Source of the DNA: JAGLQA01 sp023135565
GTDB taxonomy: Bacteria > Acidobacteriota > Aminicenantia > UBA2199
Length of the DNA stretch: 12,372 nt
NCBI GenBank assembly: GCA_030639305.1
Contig: DAOWCY010000208.1
Coordinates: 1 to 12,372 of the forward strand
Direction: 5' to 3'
Below, piece after piece: positions 7,193 to 12,372 of the stretch (position 1 is the stretch's first letter; each line of letters begins with the position of its first letter). Both the position numbers and the translations under genes were made by a program. Under the pieces are notes generated by a model. It saw only the letters and a program-made list of their open reading frames with translations. It was not told where the DNA came from and ran no database searches.

Positions 7193-7221
7193 TTTATACC
7201 ACAGTCGCCGCCCCATATCAA
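7193..7221 (-). promoter_or_regulatory. Promoter of the CHAT-STAND-TPR gene
   Basis: On the minus strand TTGATA (7221-7216), a 17-bp spacer and TATAAA (7198-7193), with TGG before the -10 element. Predicted transcription start is near 7186, leaving a leader of only about a dozen bases that includes the GGAG ribosome site (7185-7182). Confidence 0.75.
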
Positions 7222-7239
7222 GGAAAATTTAAAACAGGC

Positions 7240-7343
7240 TTGCCTCCGGCGGCCCCACCACGTGGGGAGGGTAGTCCCTGCCGGGGGCCAAACTTTTGAA
7301 AAAGTTTGAACAAAACTTTTAATAATTTAGAATCAAAAGCGCT
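7240..7343 (+). repeat. Modular palindromic repeat, copy C
   Basis: Carries the common blocks TTGCCTCCGGCGGCC, CCTGCCGGGGGCC, the stem CAAACTTTT (7289-7297) / AAAAGTTTG (7300-7308), CAAAACTTTT and CAAAAGCGCT. It has an extra hairpin module, CCCCAC (7253-7258) / GTGGGG (7262-7267), between the first two blocks. It fills the space between the AAA/PD-(D/E)XK gene's stop and the CHAT promoter. The 5' flank AAAACAGGC is also shared with copy D (AAAACAGAC). Confidence 0.8.
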
Positions 7344-7363
7344 GCCCTGCCGCGGGCATCCTC

Positions 7364-9073
7364 TCAGCCCTCTTTTACATACACATCTTTGCCGCTGAAT
7401 ACTATAGCCAGTTTTTTATATGTTTTGACGCCTCTTTCTACCAGTACGGTTTCGTATTTTTTTTCTTCGATCTGTTTCAAGGCTGCTGCGGCGGCTGTCT
7501 CTACGGTTTCATTTTCTTCCGTGTCTACCGCTTTGAACTCGATCACATAACCGGTCTTTGCGGGGTCGCGGGGTATAATCATAATGTCGTACCTGCCGTA
7601 GCCCGATTCCCGGTTGGAAGTTACCTCATGGGTATTGGAAATCCAGATGAGCAGCCCGGCTGTCAACGCATGATACACTTTTTCCGGTTCCGCACTGAAA
7701 TCATGATAACTGAAAATCGCCAGCACTACTTTCCGCAAGATTTTTTCAAAAAGCCTGACATCCCCATCGATTAATGCTTTGAGCATGATTTCCAACTGCC
7801 TGTTTTCGATTTTGCCGGTAAAATAGCGTTGGACAATCCGGGTATAGGTAGACCTGACTTCTTTATTGGGAATCGAAAGGGCATAATAGGTTCTTTCCAT
7901 CACCTCGTCTCTTCTTTTGGAGGTCTGCTTCAGGTATCCTGCCTGCAAAAGAAAACTCCACAATGAATCCTCATCAGTGGGGATATCTTTAAGAACGATA
8001 TTGTCTTCGATGGCTTTTTCTATGGTTTCTCCCCGGATAAGCTGTTCCAACTCCCTTTTTAGTTCCCTGCCTCCTTTGGAGAGCAGCGTTTCCACCAACT
8101 TGTTGTCGGAGGTGTTGACCCAATAGGGTTTCAACTCCTTGTCTTCACTTCCCAGGAAATTGATGATAGACCAGGGATTGTAAACCACCCGCTTGCCGAA
8201 CCGGTAGCCGTTGTACCATTCCCGCACCCGGTCATACATGTCGAGAACCTGGAAATCACCAAGCATGGCTTCTACTTCTTCTTCCGTAAAACCGAATTTA
8301 TCGTCGAACTCTTTATACAAAAGCGTGTACACGCCCGGGTTGTTGAGACCGGAAAAAATCGATTCCTTAGCAATGCGCATAATGCCGGTGATAACGCTTT
8401 TTTCCAGGTATTGGTCGGTATCTTTGAGACCGCCGCACAGGAAATTGCGCATAAAATTGATGATTTCTTCATAATAATTTCGATTGAACCCGGCATGCAC
8501 CGGGGCGTCGTACTCATCGATCAAAATCACTACTCGTCGGCCATAATGCCGGTTTAAGAAAATCAGCAGTTTTTCCAGGCTTTTTTCATAGTCGCTCCTG
8601 CTGCCTTTGCGTTCGATGATCTGTTTGAAATAGTCCTTTTCATGCGGTATCAGTTTTTTACTTTTAAGCAAATAATAATGTTTGCCGTACTCGTCCTGGA
8701 TAAGCTGTTTTAGTTTATCTATGCAGGTTTCCCAGTCCAGTTCTTTAATATCCCGGAAGGATAAAAAAATAACCGGGTATTTGCCTTGTTTATCCAGGTA
8801 GTCTTTACCGGCTTTGCCGATAGCCAGGGAAGAGAATAATTTTTTGTCGGCATCGCTGTTTGCAGGAGACGACTGCGGGCAGCAGTCGTAAAAATATTTG
8901 AGCATGGATATATTGAGGGTTTTGCCGAACCTGCGGGGACGGGGAATGAGGAGGATTTTATCGCCTTTATCTATGATTTCTTTGATAAATAGGGTTTTAT
9001 CCACATAGTAATAGTCTTCGCTTACTATAACTTTGAAATCCGATATTTTGATAGGTAGTTTCTTCTTTTTCAT
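7364..9073 (-). CDS. AAA-ATPase-like / PD-(D/E)XK nuclease family protein, 569 aa
   Basis: Matches the widespread family that pairs an AAA-ATPase-like domain (Pfam PF09820) with a C-terminal PD-(D/E)XK domain (PF08011). The N-terminus reads KKLPIKISDFKVI...YYYVDKTLFI, then the unusual P-loop RPRRFGKTL (G50-K51-T52), Walker B VVILIDEYDAPV (D186, E187), and the family signature WYNGYRFG (287-293). The nuclease-like end has GRYDI (D496), VIEFKAV (E512, K514) and KQIEEKKY (Q534), so the D-ExK-Q set is complete. Length is usual for the family. The biological role is not established; these genes are often multicopy and patchy, which has led to suggestions of a mobile-element or defence link. It has its own extended -10 promoter, and GGTGAG lies 5 nt before the ATG. 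It is followed by a repeat copy and then the CHAT gene on the same strand. Confidence 0.9.
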   Translation of the reverse strand: MKKKKLPIKISDFKVIVSEDYYYVDKTLFIKEIIDKGDKILLIPRPRRFGKTLNISMLKYFYDCCPQSSPANSDADKKLFSSLAIGKAGKDYLDKQGKYPVIFLSFRDIKELDWETCIDKLKQLIQDEYGKHYYLLKSKKLIPHEKDYFKQIIERKGSRSDYEKSLEKLLIFLNRHYGRRVVILIDEYDAPVHAGFNRNYYEEIINFMRNFLCGGLKDTDQYLEKSVITGIMRIAKESIFSGLNNPGVYTLLYKEFDDKFGFTEEEVEAMLGDFQVLDMYDRVREWYNGYRFGKRVVYNPWSIINFLGSEDKELKPYWVNTSDNKLVETLLSKGGRELKRELEQLIRGETIEKAIEDNIVLKDIPTDEDSLWSFLLQAGYLKQTSKRRDEVMERTYYALSIPNKEVRSTYTRIVQRYFTGKIENRQLEIMLKALIDGDVRLFEKILRKVVLAIFSYHDFSAEPEKVYHALTAGLLIWISNTHEVTSNRESGYGRYDIMIIPRDPAKTGYVIEFKAVDTEENETVETAAAAALKQIEEKKYETVLVERGVKTYKKLAIVFSGKDVYVKEG

Positions 9074-9090
9074 GAACGCTCACCGGGGCA

Positions 9091-9119
9091 AGTATATCAT
9101 ATGGGGCAATGATTTGCAA
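9091..9119 (-). promoter_or_regulatory. Promoter of the AAA/PD-(D/E)XK gene
   Basis: On the minus strand TTGCAA (9119-9114), a 17-bp spacer and TATACT (9096-9091), with TGA directly before the -10 (extended -10). The position fits a leader of about 10 bases before the ATG at 9073. Confidence 0.65.
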
Positions 9120-9285
9120 TCGCTGTTTTTGTAACTATTTAGTTTTTCCATAACTTTGAATAAGTACAAATTATTAATCATTCATTTGACAAACCCTTAG
9201 CGCAGCGTAACGTTTGCGCGGCGGAGTCTTTCAAAATACCGAGAATTTCGTTCGATTCTCTTGTGGATTTTTTATACGCGGGCTA

Positions 9286-9314
9286 TTGACTTTATAGAGC
9301 CTTTCCGTTATCAT
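9286..9314 (+). promoter_or_regulatory. Promoter of the dehydratase gene
   Basis: TTGACT (9286-9291), a 17-bp spacer and TATCAT (9309-9314), each 5 of 6 to consensus. Transcription would start near 9321, giving a leader of about 64 bases before the ATG at 9385. Confidence 0.7.
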
Positions 9315-9373
9315 ATATTGTGAAAAATCATCAACAACACTTGTTTTGTCATACTTTTCCAATGAATTAAAAA

Positions 9374-9377
9374 GGAG
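9374..9377 (+). promoter_or_regulatory. Ribosome binding site that decides the dehydratase start
   Basis: AAAGGAG ends 7 nt before the ATG at 9385. The earlier in-frame ATG at 9346 has no such site, and its extra 13 residues do not look like the family's N-terminus. Confidence 0.8.
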
Positions 9378-9384
9378 TAAAAAA

Positions 9385-10854
9385 ATGGATAAAAATGAAA
9401 TTTTGAAAACATCCGCTGAATACAGGGATGCGCTTAAAAAATTGAAACCCAATATCATCAAAGATAAGATGCTGGAAGAGCCCTGTGAAGATGAGGATAT
9501 TCAAAGAGGGACGAATGTTATCGCCCTTACTTACGACTATGCGAGAGACCCGAAATATAAAGAACTGATGACCGTCGAATCGCCGCTGACCGGTAAAGTC
9601 ATCAATCGCTTCAATTATATCCCGCGCACCAAAGACGACTTAAAAAAACGCCTGAAAATGATCAATCTACTGGCACAAGAAGTGGTATGCGTACAAAGAT
9701 GCGTCGGCGCAGACGGCCTGTATGCGTTGTTTATCGGCACCCACCGCCTGGATAAGAGCAATAAGGGCGAAACCCGATACCACGAGCGTTTGTTAAAGTA
9801 CCTGCGCTACATCCAGGATAATGATATTGCCCCGGCCGGCGCCGTAACCGACGGCAAAGGGGACAGGAGCCTGACGCCGGCCAAGCAGCCGGAAAGAGAT
9901 TCCTATTTGCGCATCGTCAAAGAAACCGATGAAGGGGTTTATGTCAGCGGGATTAAAACCCCCATCACCATGAGCCTGTATACGGAAGAAATAATCGTAG
10001 TGCCCGGTTTGCAGTATACTGAAGAAGACAAAGACTGCGCCATTGCCTTTGCTATTCCCGCCGACGCGGAAGGAGTAGAACGGTATATGTTGGGGCCCGA
10101 CGTGGTCACCATGACAGACGAATTCGCCCCCACCCACGGCAGGAAATACCTGAACAAAGAAGGAATGGTTATATTTAACAATGTATTTGTTCCCAATGAG
10201 AGAATATTCCTCCATGGCGAGTACCGTTTTGCCGCCATATATGCCAATTTATTCGCCACCCTGCACCGTTTCTCTTACACCGCCTGCAAACCGGCCTTAT
10301 TCGACATTATGACCGGCGCTGCCATGCTGATTTCCGATTATAACGGCACCAAAGGGGAGTACTTTCTGAGCAACACCTCTGAAAAAATATTTGAAATCGC
10401 CAAAAATTCCATCCTGGTCAGCGGCATGGCTAAAGCGGCTGTAGAAGCGGCCCAGGAAACGGAAAGCGGCGCTATTTTCCCCGACCCCACCTATGCCAAC
10501 ATGGGCAAATATATAGCCAGCGATATGTTCACCGGGGCAGTCAGCACCTTGCAGGACATGTCGGGAAGCTTACCGGCCAACCTGCCTTACTCCAACCTGT
10601 TAAGCAGTGAAAAACACAAAGAGAATGTTAGAAAACTGTTTGCCCGCAAGAAAGGAATATCGGCGGAGGATCAATATAAGCTCAACGAATTTATTCGCGT
10701 GTTGGTAGCTTCCAGTGAAGGCGGCCTGCTGCAAATCGGTTCCAAGCACGGCGGCGGTAATAAAGAAGCGGAGAAAGTTGCCATTTACGCGAACCATCTA
10801 AGGCGCATGTTCCAATGCAAGAGTTTGGTCAAAAAAGTCGTGTTTAAAGATTAG
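9385..10854 (+). CDS. abfD: 4-hydroxybutyryl-CoA dehydratase family enzyme (HpaB fold), 489 aa
   Basis: Collinear with clostridial 4-hydroxybutyryl-CoA dehydratase/vinylacetyl-CoA delta-isomerase, an FAD and [4Fe-4S] enzyme of the 4-hydroxyphenylacetate 3-hydroxylase fold that makes crotonyl-CoA from 4-hydroxybutyryl-CoA. All four cluster ligands are present with the right spacing: C102 and C106 in VCVQRCVG, and H294 and C301 in LHRFSYTACK. Y298 and K302, next to the ligands, also match. Other family blocks are INRFNYIP, KYIQDND-like RYIQDND, TDGKGDRSL and VFIPNDRIFL-like VFVPNERIFL. The length is normal. The enzyme is cytosolic and works in anaerobic fermentation of 4-aminobutyrate or succinate, or in related C4 routes. 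It stands alone here, with its own promoter and no CoA-transferase, 4-hydroxybutyrate dehydrogenase or butyryl-CoA dehydrogenase beside it. Another hydroxyacyl-CoA substrate is therefore possible; family membership is sure, exact substrate less so. Confidence 0.88.
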   Translation: MDKNEILKTSAEYRDALKKLKPNIIKDKMLEEPCEDEDIQRGTNVIALTYDYARDPKYKELMTVESPLTGKVINRFNYIPRTKDDLKKRLKMINLLAQEVVCVQRCVGADGLYALFIGTHRLDKSNKGETRYHERLLKYLRYIQDNDIAPAGAVTDGKGDRSLTPAKQPERDSYLRIVKETDEGVYVSGIKTPITMSLYTEEIIVVPGLQYTEEDKDCAIAFAIPADAEGVERYMLGPDVVTMTDEFAPTHGRKYLNKEGMVIFNNVFVPNERIFLHGEYRFAAIYANLFATLHRFSYTACKPALFDIMTGAAMLISDYNGTKGEYFLSNTSEKIFEIAKNSILVSGMAKAAVEAAQETESGAIFPDPTYANMGKYIASDMFTGAVSTLQDMSGSLPANLPYSNLLSSEKHKENVRKLFARKKGISAEDQYKLNEFIRVLVASSEGGLLQIGSKHGGGNKEAEKVAIYANHLRRMFQCKSLVKKVVFKD

Positions 10855-10910
10855 CCGCCTTAACTGTTTTAACAGGTTGTCGCCGTCTTTTTTTATTTAT
10901 ATAATTGATA

Positions 10911-10939
10911 TTCACTAATTCCTGTTTTTCTGGTAAAAT
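10911..10939 (+). promoter_or_regulatory. Candidate extended -10 promoter of the potassium channel gene, giving a leaderless mRNA
   Basis: TTCACT (10911-10916), a 17-bp spacer and TAAAAT (10934-10939) preceded by TGG. Transcription would begin at about 10945-10947, that is on or beside the ATG at 10945. No Shine-Dalgarno sequence precedes that ATG, which agrees with a leaderless transcript. Confidence 0.5.
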
Positions 10940-10944
10940 ATAAG

Positions 10945-11925
10945 ATGAAATCCGGCAGAAAATTTTTTTTCCTGTTTCTTGTTATGGCAGCCATTATCTT
11001 TATCAACACCGCGGGCTATATGATAATCGAAGAAGTAGATTTCACCCCTGCCCTGTATATGACCATCCTCAGCGTTACCACAGTGGGGTACCGGGAAGTT
11101 TTCCCTTTATCCACCGGCGGTATTTTTTTTACTATCTGGGTGATATTGAGCGGCATCGGCGTCTTCTTTTACATTACCGTTTCTATAGCAGAGTATATCT
11201 TTGAAGGAAGAGTCAGGAAAATCCTGGGGAGAAGAAGAATGAAGAAGTTTTCAGAGCTAAAGAACCATGTAGTTATTGCAGGTTTTGGCCGCATGGGCGA
11301 ATATGTGTGCAGGGAACTGGCCGAAAAAAAAATTAAGTTCGTGGTTATAGAGAATAACCCGGAACGTTTCGCCATTGCCGAAGAAAGAAATTATAATGTG
11401 CTGTTGAACGATGCCACGGAAGATGAAGCTTTAAAATTGGCCGGGGTACGGCGGGCCAAAACCTTTATTTCGCTGCTCTCTTCCGATGCGGATAATATTT
11501 TTACCGTACTTTCTACCCGGGAATTCAACCCCGGCATTTTTATTATTTCCCGGGCTTTAGAATTCGGCAATGAGAAGAAGCTTTGCAAGATAGGCGCCAA
11601 CCGGGTGATACTGCCTTATGAGTTGAGTTCCCGCCGCATCGTCCACACGGTGCTAAAGCCCAATGTCGTAGAATTCCTCGATACCGTCACATACTCTTCC
11701 CCGGAGATTTTTTTATCTATCGAGGAATACACCATCCGGGAGGATTCGCCTTTAGCAGGCAAAGAAATCAAAGATACGGGGCTGCGGGAAGAATTTAATG
11801 CCATGGTAGTGGCTATTAAGAGGACGAAAGGGGTTATTTTTAGTCCTTCTTCCCATGAGAAGATCGAGGTAGGGGATATTCTTATCCTGGTGGGGGAGAA
11901 AGCCAAAATCCTCGGTATAGATTAA
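10945..11925 (+). CDS. Two-TM potassium channel with RCK (TrkA-N/TrkA-C) domains, 326 aa
   Basis: Inner-membrane K+ channel of the MthK-like plan. TM1 is at about 7-28 and the pore helix/filter at 36-52 (ILSVTTVGYREVFP). TM2 is at about 58-82. A basic linker (GRVRKILGRRRMKK) follows, then an RCK/TrkA-N Rossmann domain (about 106-225) with GFGRMG (113-118) and E136 ending the second strand, as for NAD(H)/nucleotide binding, and an RCK-C/TrkA-C domain (about 245-326). The length is typical. The filter TVGY is followed by Arg50-Glu51 instead of the usual Gly-Asp. An in-frame ATG at codon 99, just before the RCK domain, has a strong ribosome site, so a soluble RCK subunit may be made as in MthK. 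The gene has its own candidate promoter 3' of the dehydratase and probably is not part of a functional operon. K+ conduction is inferred from the family. Confidence 0.9.
   Translation: MKSGRKFFFLFLVMAAIIFINTAGYMIIEEVDFTPALYMTILSVTTVGYREVFPLSTGGIFFTIWVILSGIGVFFYITVSIAEYIFEGRVRKILGRRRMKKFSELKNHVVIAGFGRMGEYVCRELAEKKIKFVVIENNPERFAIAEERNYNVLLNDATEDEALKLAGVRRAKTFISLLSSDADNIFTVLSTREFNPGIFIISRALEFGNEKKLCKIGANRVILPYELSSRRIVHTVLKPNVVEFLDTVTYSSPEIFLSIEEYTIREDSPLAGKEIKDTGLREEFNAMVVAIKRTKGVIFSPSSHEKIEVGDILILVGEKAKILGID
11226..11241 (+). promoter_or_regulatory. Internal ribosome site and start codon within the channel gene
   Basis: GGGGAG (11226-11231), a 7-nt spacer and ATG (11239-11241) in frame as codon 99. 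It lies at the junction of linker and RCK domain and is much stronger than the context of the annotated start. The product would be a soluble RCK protein of 228 residues. Confidence 0.5.
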
Positions 11926-11938
11926 AGGGAAGGGAAAA

Positions 11939-12009
11939 TGGAGCCAGGCGGAGTCGAACCGCCATCCCAGCCTTGCGAAGGCTGTGTTCTCCCATTAAAC
12001 CATGGCCCC
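11939..12009 (-). tRNA. tRNA-Ala(CGC)
   Basis: Full cloverleaf of 71 nt. The acceptor pair is GGGGCCA/TGGCTCC, the D-arm GTTT-AATGGGA-GAAC and the anticodon arm CAGCC-TTCGCAA-GGCTG with anticodon CGC (reads GCG). The variable loop is GGAT (4 nt), the T-arm is GGCGG-TTCGACT-CCGCC, and the discriminator is A73. The acceptor stem has the G3:U70 wobble that marks alanine tRNAs. CCA is not encoded; TTTTCCC follows directly. The gene is convergent with the potassium channel gene, 13 bp from its stop. The D-arm and short variable loop are closer to the usual tRNA-Gly pattern than to tRNA-Ala. Confidence 0.93.
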
Positions 12010-12151
12010 GAACGAAAGACTATTTATGCCATTACATGGCGGTAATGAGCAGCATGTTTTTTTTATTTCAAGTTCCCACTGTTAGGTGGTTTTTATCGAG
12101 CTTAGTCTTGAAAAAAGACTATATCATAAATGGCCTCTTTTTGCAATATCC

Positions 12152-12175
12152 TCAGCGGTAACTATTCAGTTCCGG
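12152..12175 (+). repeat. Short dispersed sequence shared with 3608-3627
   Basis: TCAGCGGTAACTATTC then AGTTCCGG; the partner at 3608 reads TCAGCGGTGATTATTC then CCGG. Both are intergenic. Confidence 0.4.
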
Positions 12176-12192
12176 AAAAAACTAAAACAGAC

Positions 12193-12269
12193 TTGCCTCC
12201 GGCGGCCCTGCCGGGGGCCAAACTTTTGAAAAAGTTTGAACAAAACTTTTGTTTAAAAAAGCAAAAAGC
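12193..12269 (+). repeat. Modular palindromic repeat, copy D
   Basis: TTGCCTCCGGCGGCC, CTGCCGGGGGCC, the CAAACTTTT/AAAAGTTTG stem, CAAAACTTTTG and a degenerate GCAAAAAGCC end. It is the simplest copy, lacking the extra hairpin of copy C, and shares the upstream AAAACAG with copy C. Confidence 0.8.
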
Positions 12270-12282
12270 CCCTTACTATAGC

Positions 12283-12346
12283 GCTCAGATAAATTGACCC
12301 ACTTTTGCTCAGATAAAGTGAGCCGTTTGTTCACAAAATAACCCAC
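12283..12346 (+). repeat. Three tandem 22-24 bp repeats, possible end of an IS21-like insertion sequence
   Basis: GCTCAGATAAATTGACCCA (12283-12301) and GCTCAGATAAAGTGAGCCG (12307-12325) have a 24-bp period. GTTCACAAAATAACCCAC (12329-12346) is a weaker third unit. Multiple short repeats containing GTGACCCA-like cores are typical of the ends of IS21-family elements, where the transposase binds. The transposase would lie beyond the right edge, so this stays a suggestion. Confidence 0.4.
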
Positions 12347-12372
12347 AAAATCCTTTAATCTTCTCCCCTCCC

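Larger units (their letters stand above)
9074..9384. other. Divergent intergenic region with two promoters and two inverted repeats
   Basis: No gene is seen. Besides the two promoters listed separately it holds two inverted repeats: GCGCA (9200-9204) / TGCGC (9215-9219), and GAGAAT (9241-9246) / ATTCTC (9255-9260). Both lie upstream of the rightward promoter, where an activator or repressor of the dehydratase gene could bind. The remainder is AT-rich and featureless. Confidence 0.5.
12010..12372. other. Non-coding right flank
   Basis: No gene is recognised. From left to right it holds a small hairpin GCCAT-TAC-ATGGC (12028-12040 region), a hairpin AGTCTT/AAGACT near 12103-12119, the short dispersed sequence at 12152-12175, repeat copy D, and the tandem terminal-type repeats at 12283-12346. 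Confidence 0.5.

Noticed and set aside
9346..9384. The upstream ATG as the dehydratase start
   Set aside because: It lacks a ribosome site, while the ATG at 9385 has AAAGGAG 7 nt before it and gives the family's usual N-terminus.
9793..10259. Minus-strand open frames of 106 and 140 codons across the dehydratase gene
   Set aside because: They are antisense shadows of a clearly conserved enzyme and have no motif or start signal.
10858..10895. Rho-independent terminator after the dehydratase gene
   Set aside because: The CTGTT/AACAG stem is short with a bulge, and about 10 bases separate it from the T-run, so it is too weak to call.

Overview
The window looks like a chromosomal segment of an uncultivated or little-studied anaerobic bacterium. 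The evidence is Shine-Dalgarno sites, sigma-70-type promoters, a bacterial tRNA, and an oxygen-sensitive-type [4Fe-4S]/FAD dehydratase of the 4-hydroxybutyryl-CoA family. The lineage cannot be fixed from sequence alone. The accessory content (CHAT protease-STAND-TPR protein, AAA/PD-(D/E)XK protein, decayed toxin-antitoxin pair, repeats in the intergenic spaces) suits a genome with much lineage-specific gene turnover.

Layout. Bases 1-2659 hold a leftward two-gene unit: a 263-residue secreted protein of unknown function, then a secreted papain-like (C39/C70-type) cysteine peptidase carrying tandem Kre9/Knh1-type Ig-like repeats, which runs off the left edge. Bases 2660-3158 are non-coding with one copy of a palindromic repeat. 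At 3101-3541 a strong promoter drives a small antitoxin-like gene followed by the C-terminal remnant of a PIN-domain (VapC-type) toxin. Leftward from 7174 to 3689 lies a 1161-residue CHAT caspase-like protease fused to a STAND NTPase and eight TPRs. Its own promoter lies just upstream. The next gene on the same strand (9073-7364) is a 569-residue AAA-ATPase-like/PD-(D/E)XK protein, also with its own promoter. On the plus strand are a 4-hydroxybutyryl-CoA dehydratase family enzyme (9385-10854) and a two-TM potassium channel with RCK domains (10945-11925). A tRNA-Ala(CGC) lies on the minus strand at 12009-11939. The last 360 bases hold another repeat copy and three short tandem repeats that resemble the end of an insertion sequence.

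Common thread. A modular palindromic repeat occurs four times in the same orientation: three copies between genes and one inserted in frame inside the CHAT-STAND gene, where it encodes about 23 residues in the winged-helix region. That in-frame insertion, the CHAT-STAND-TPR switch itself, the Arg in the potassium-channel filter, the strong internal start site in the channel gene, and the secreted peptidase with its unknown partner are the points most worth checking. No CRISPR array, prophage or complete mobile element is visible.
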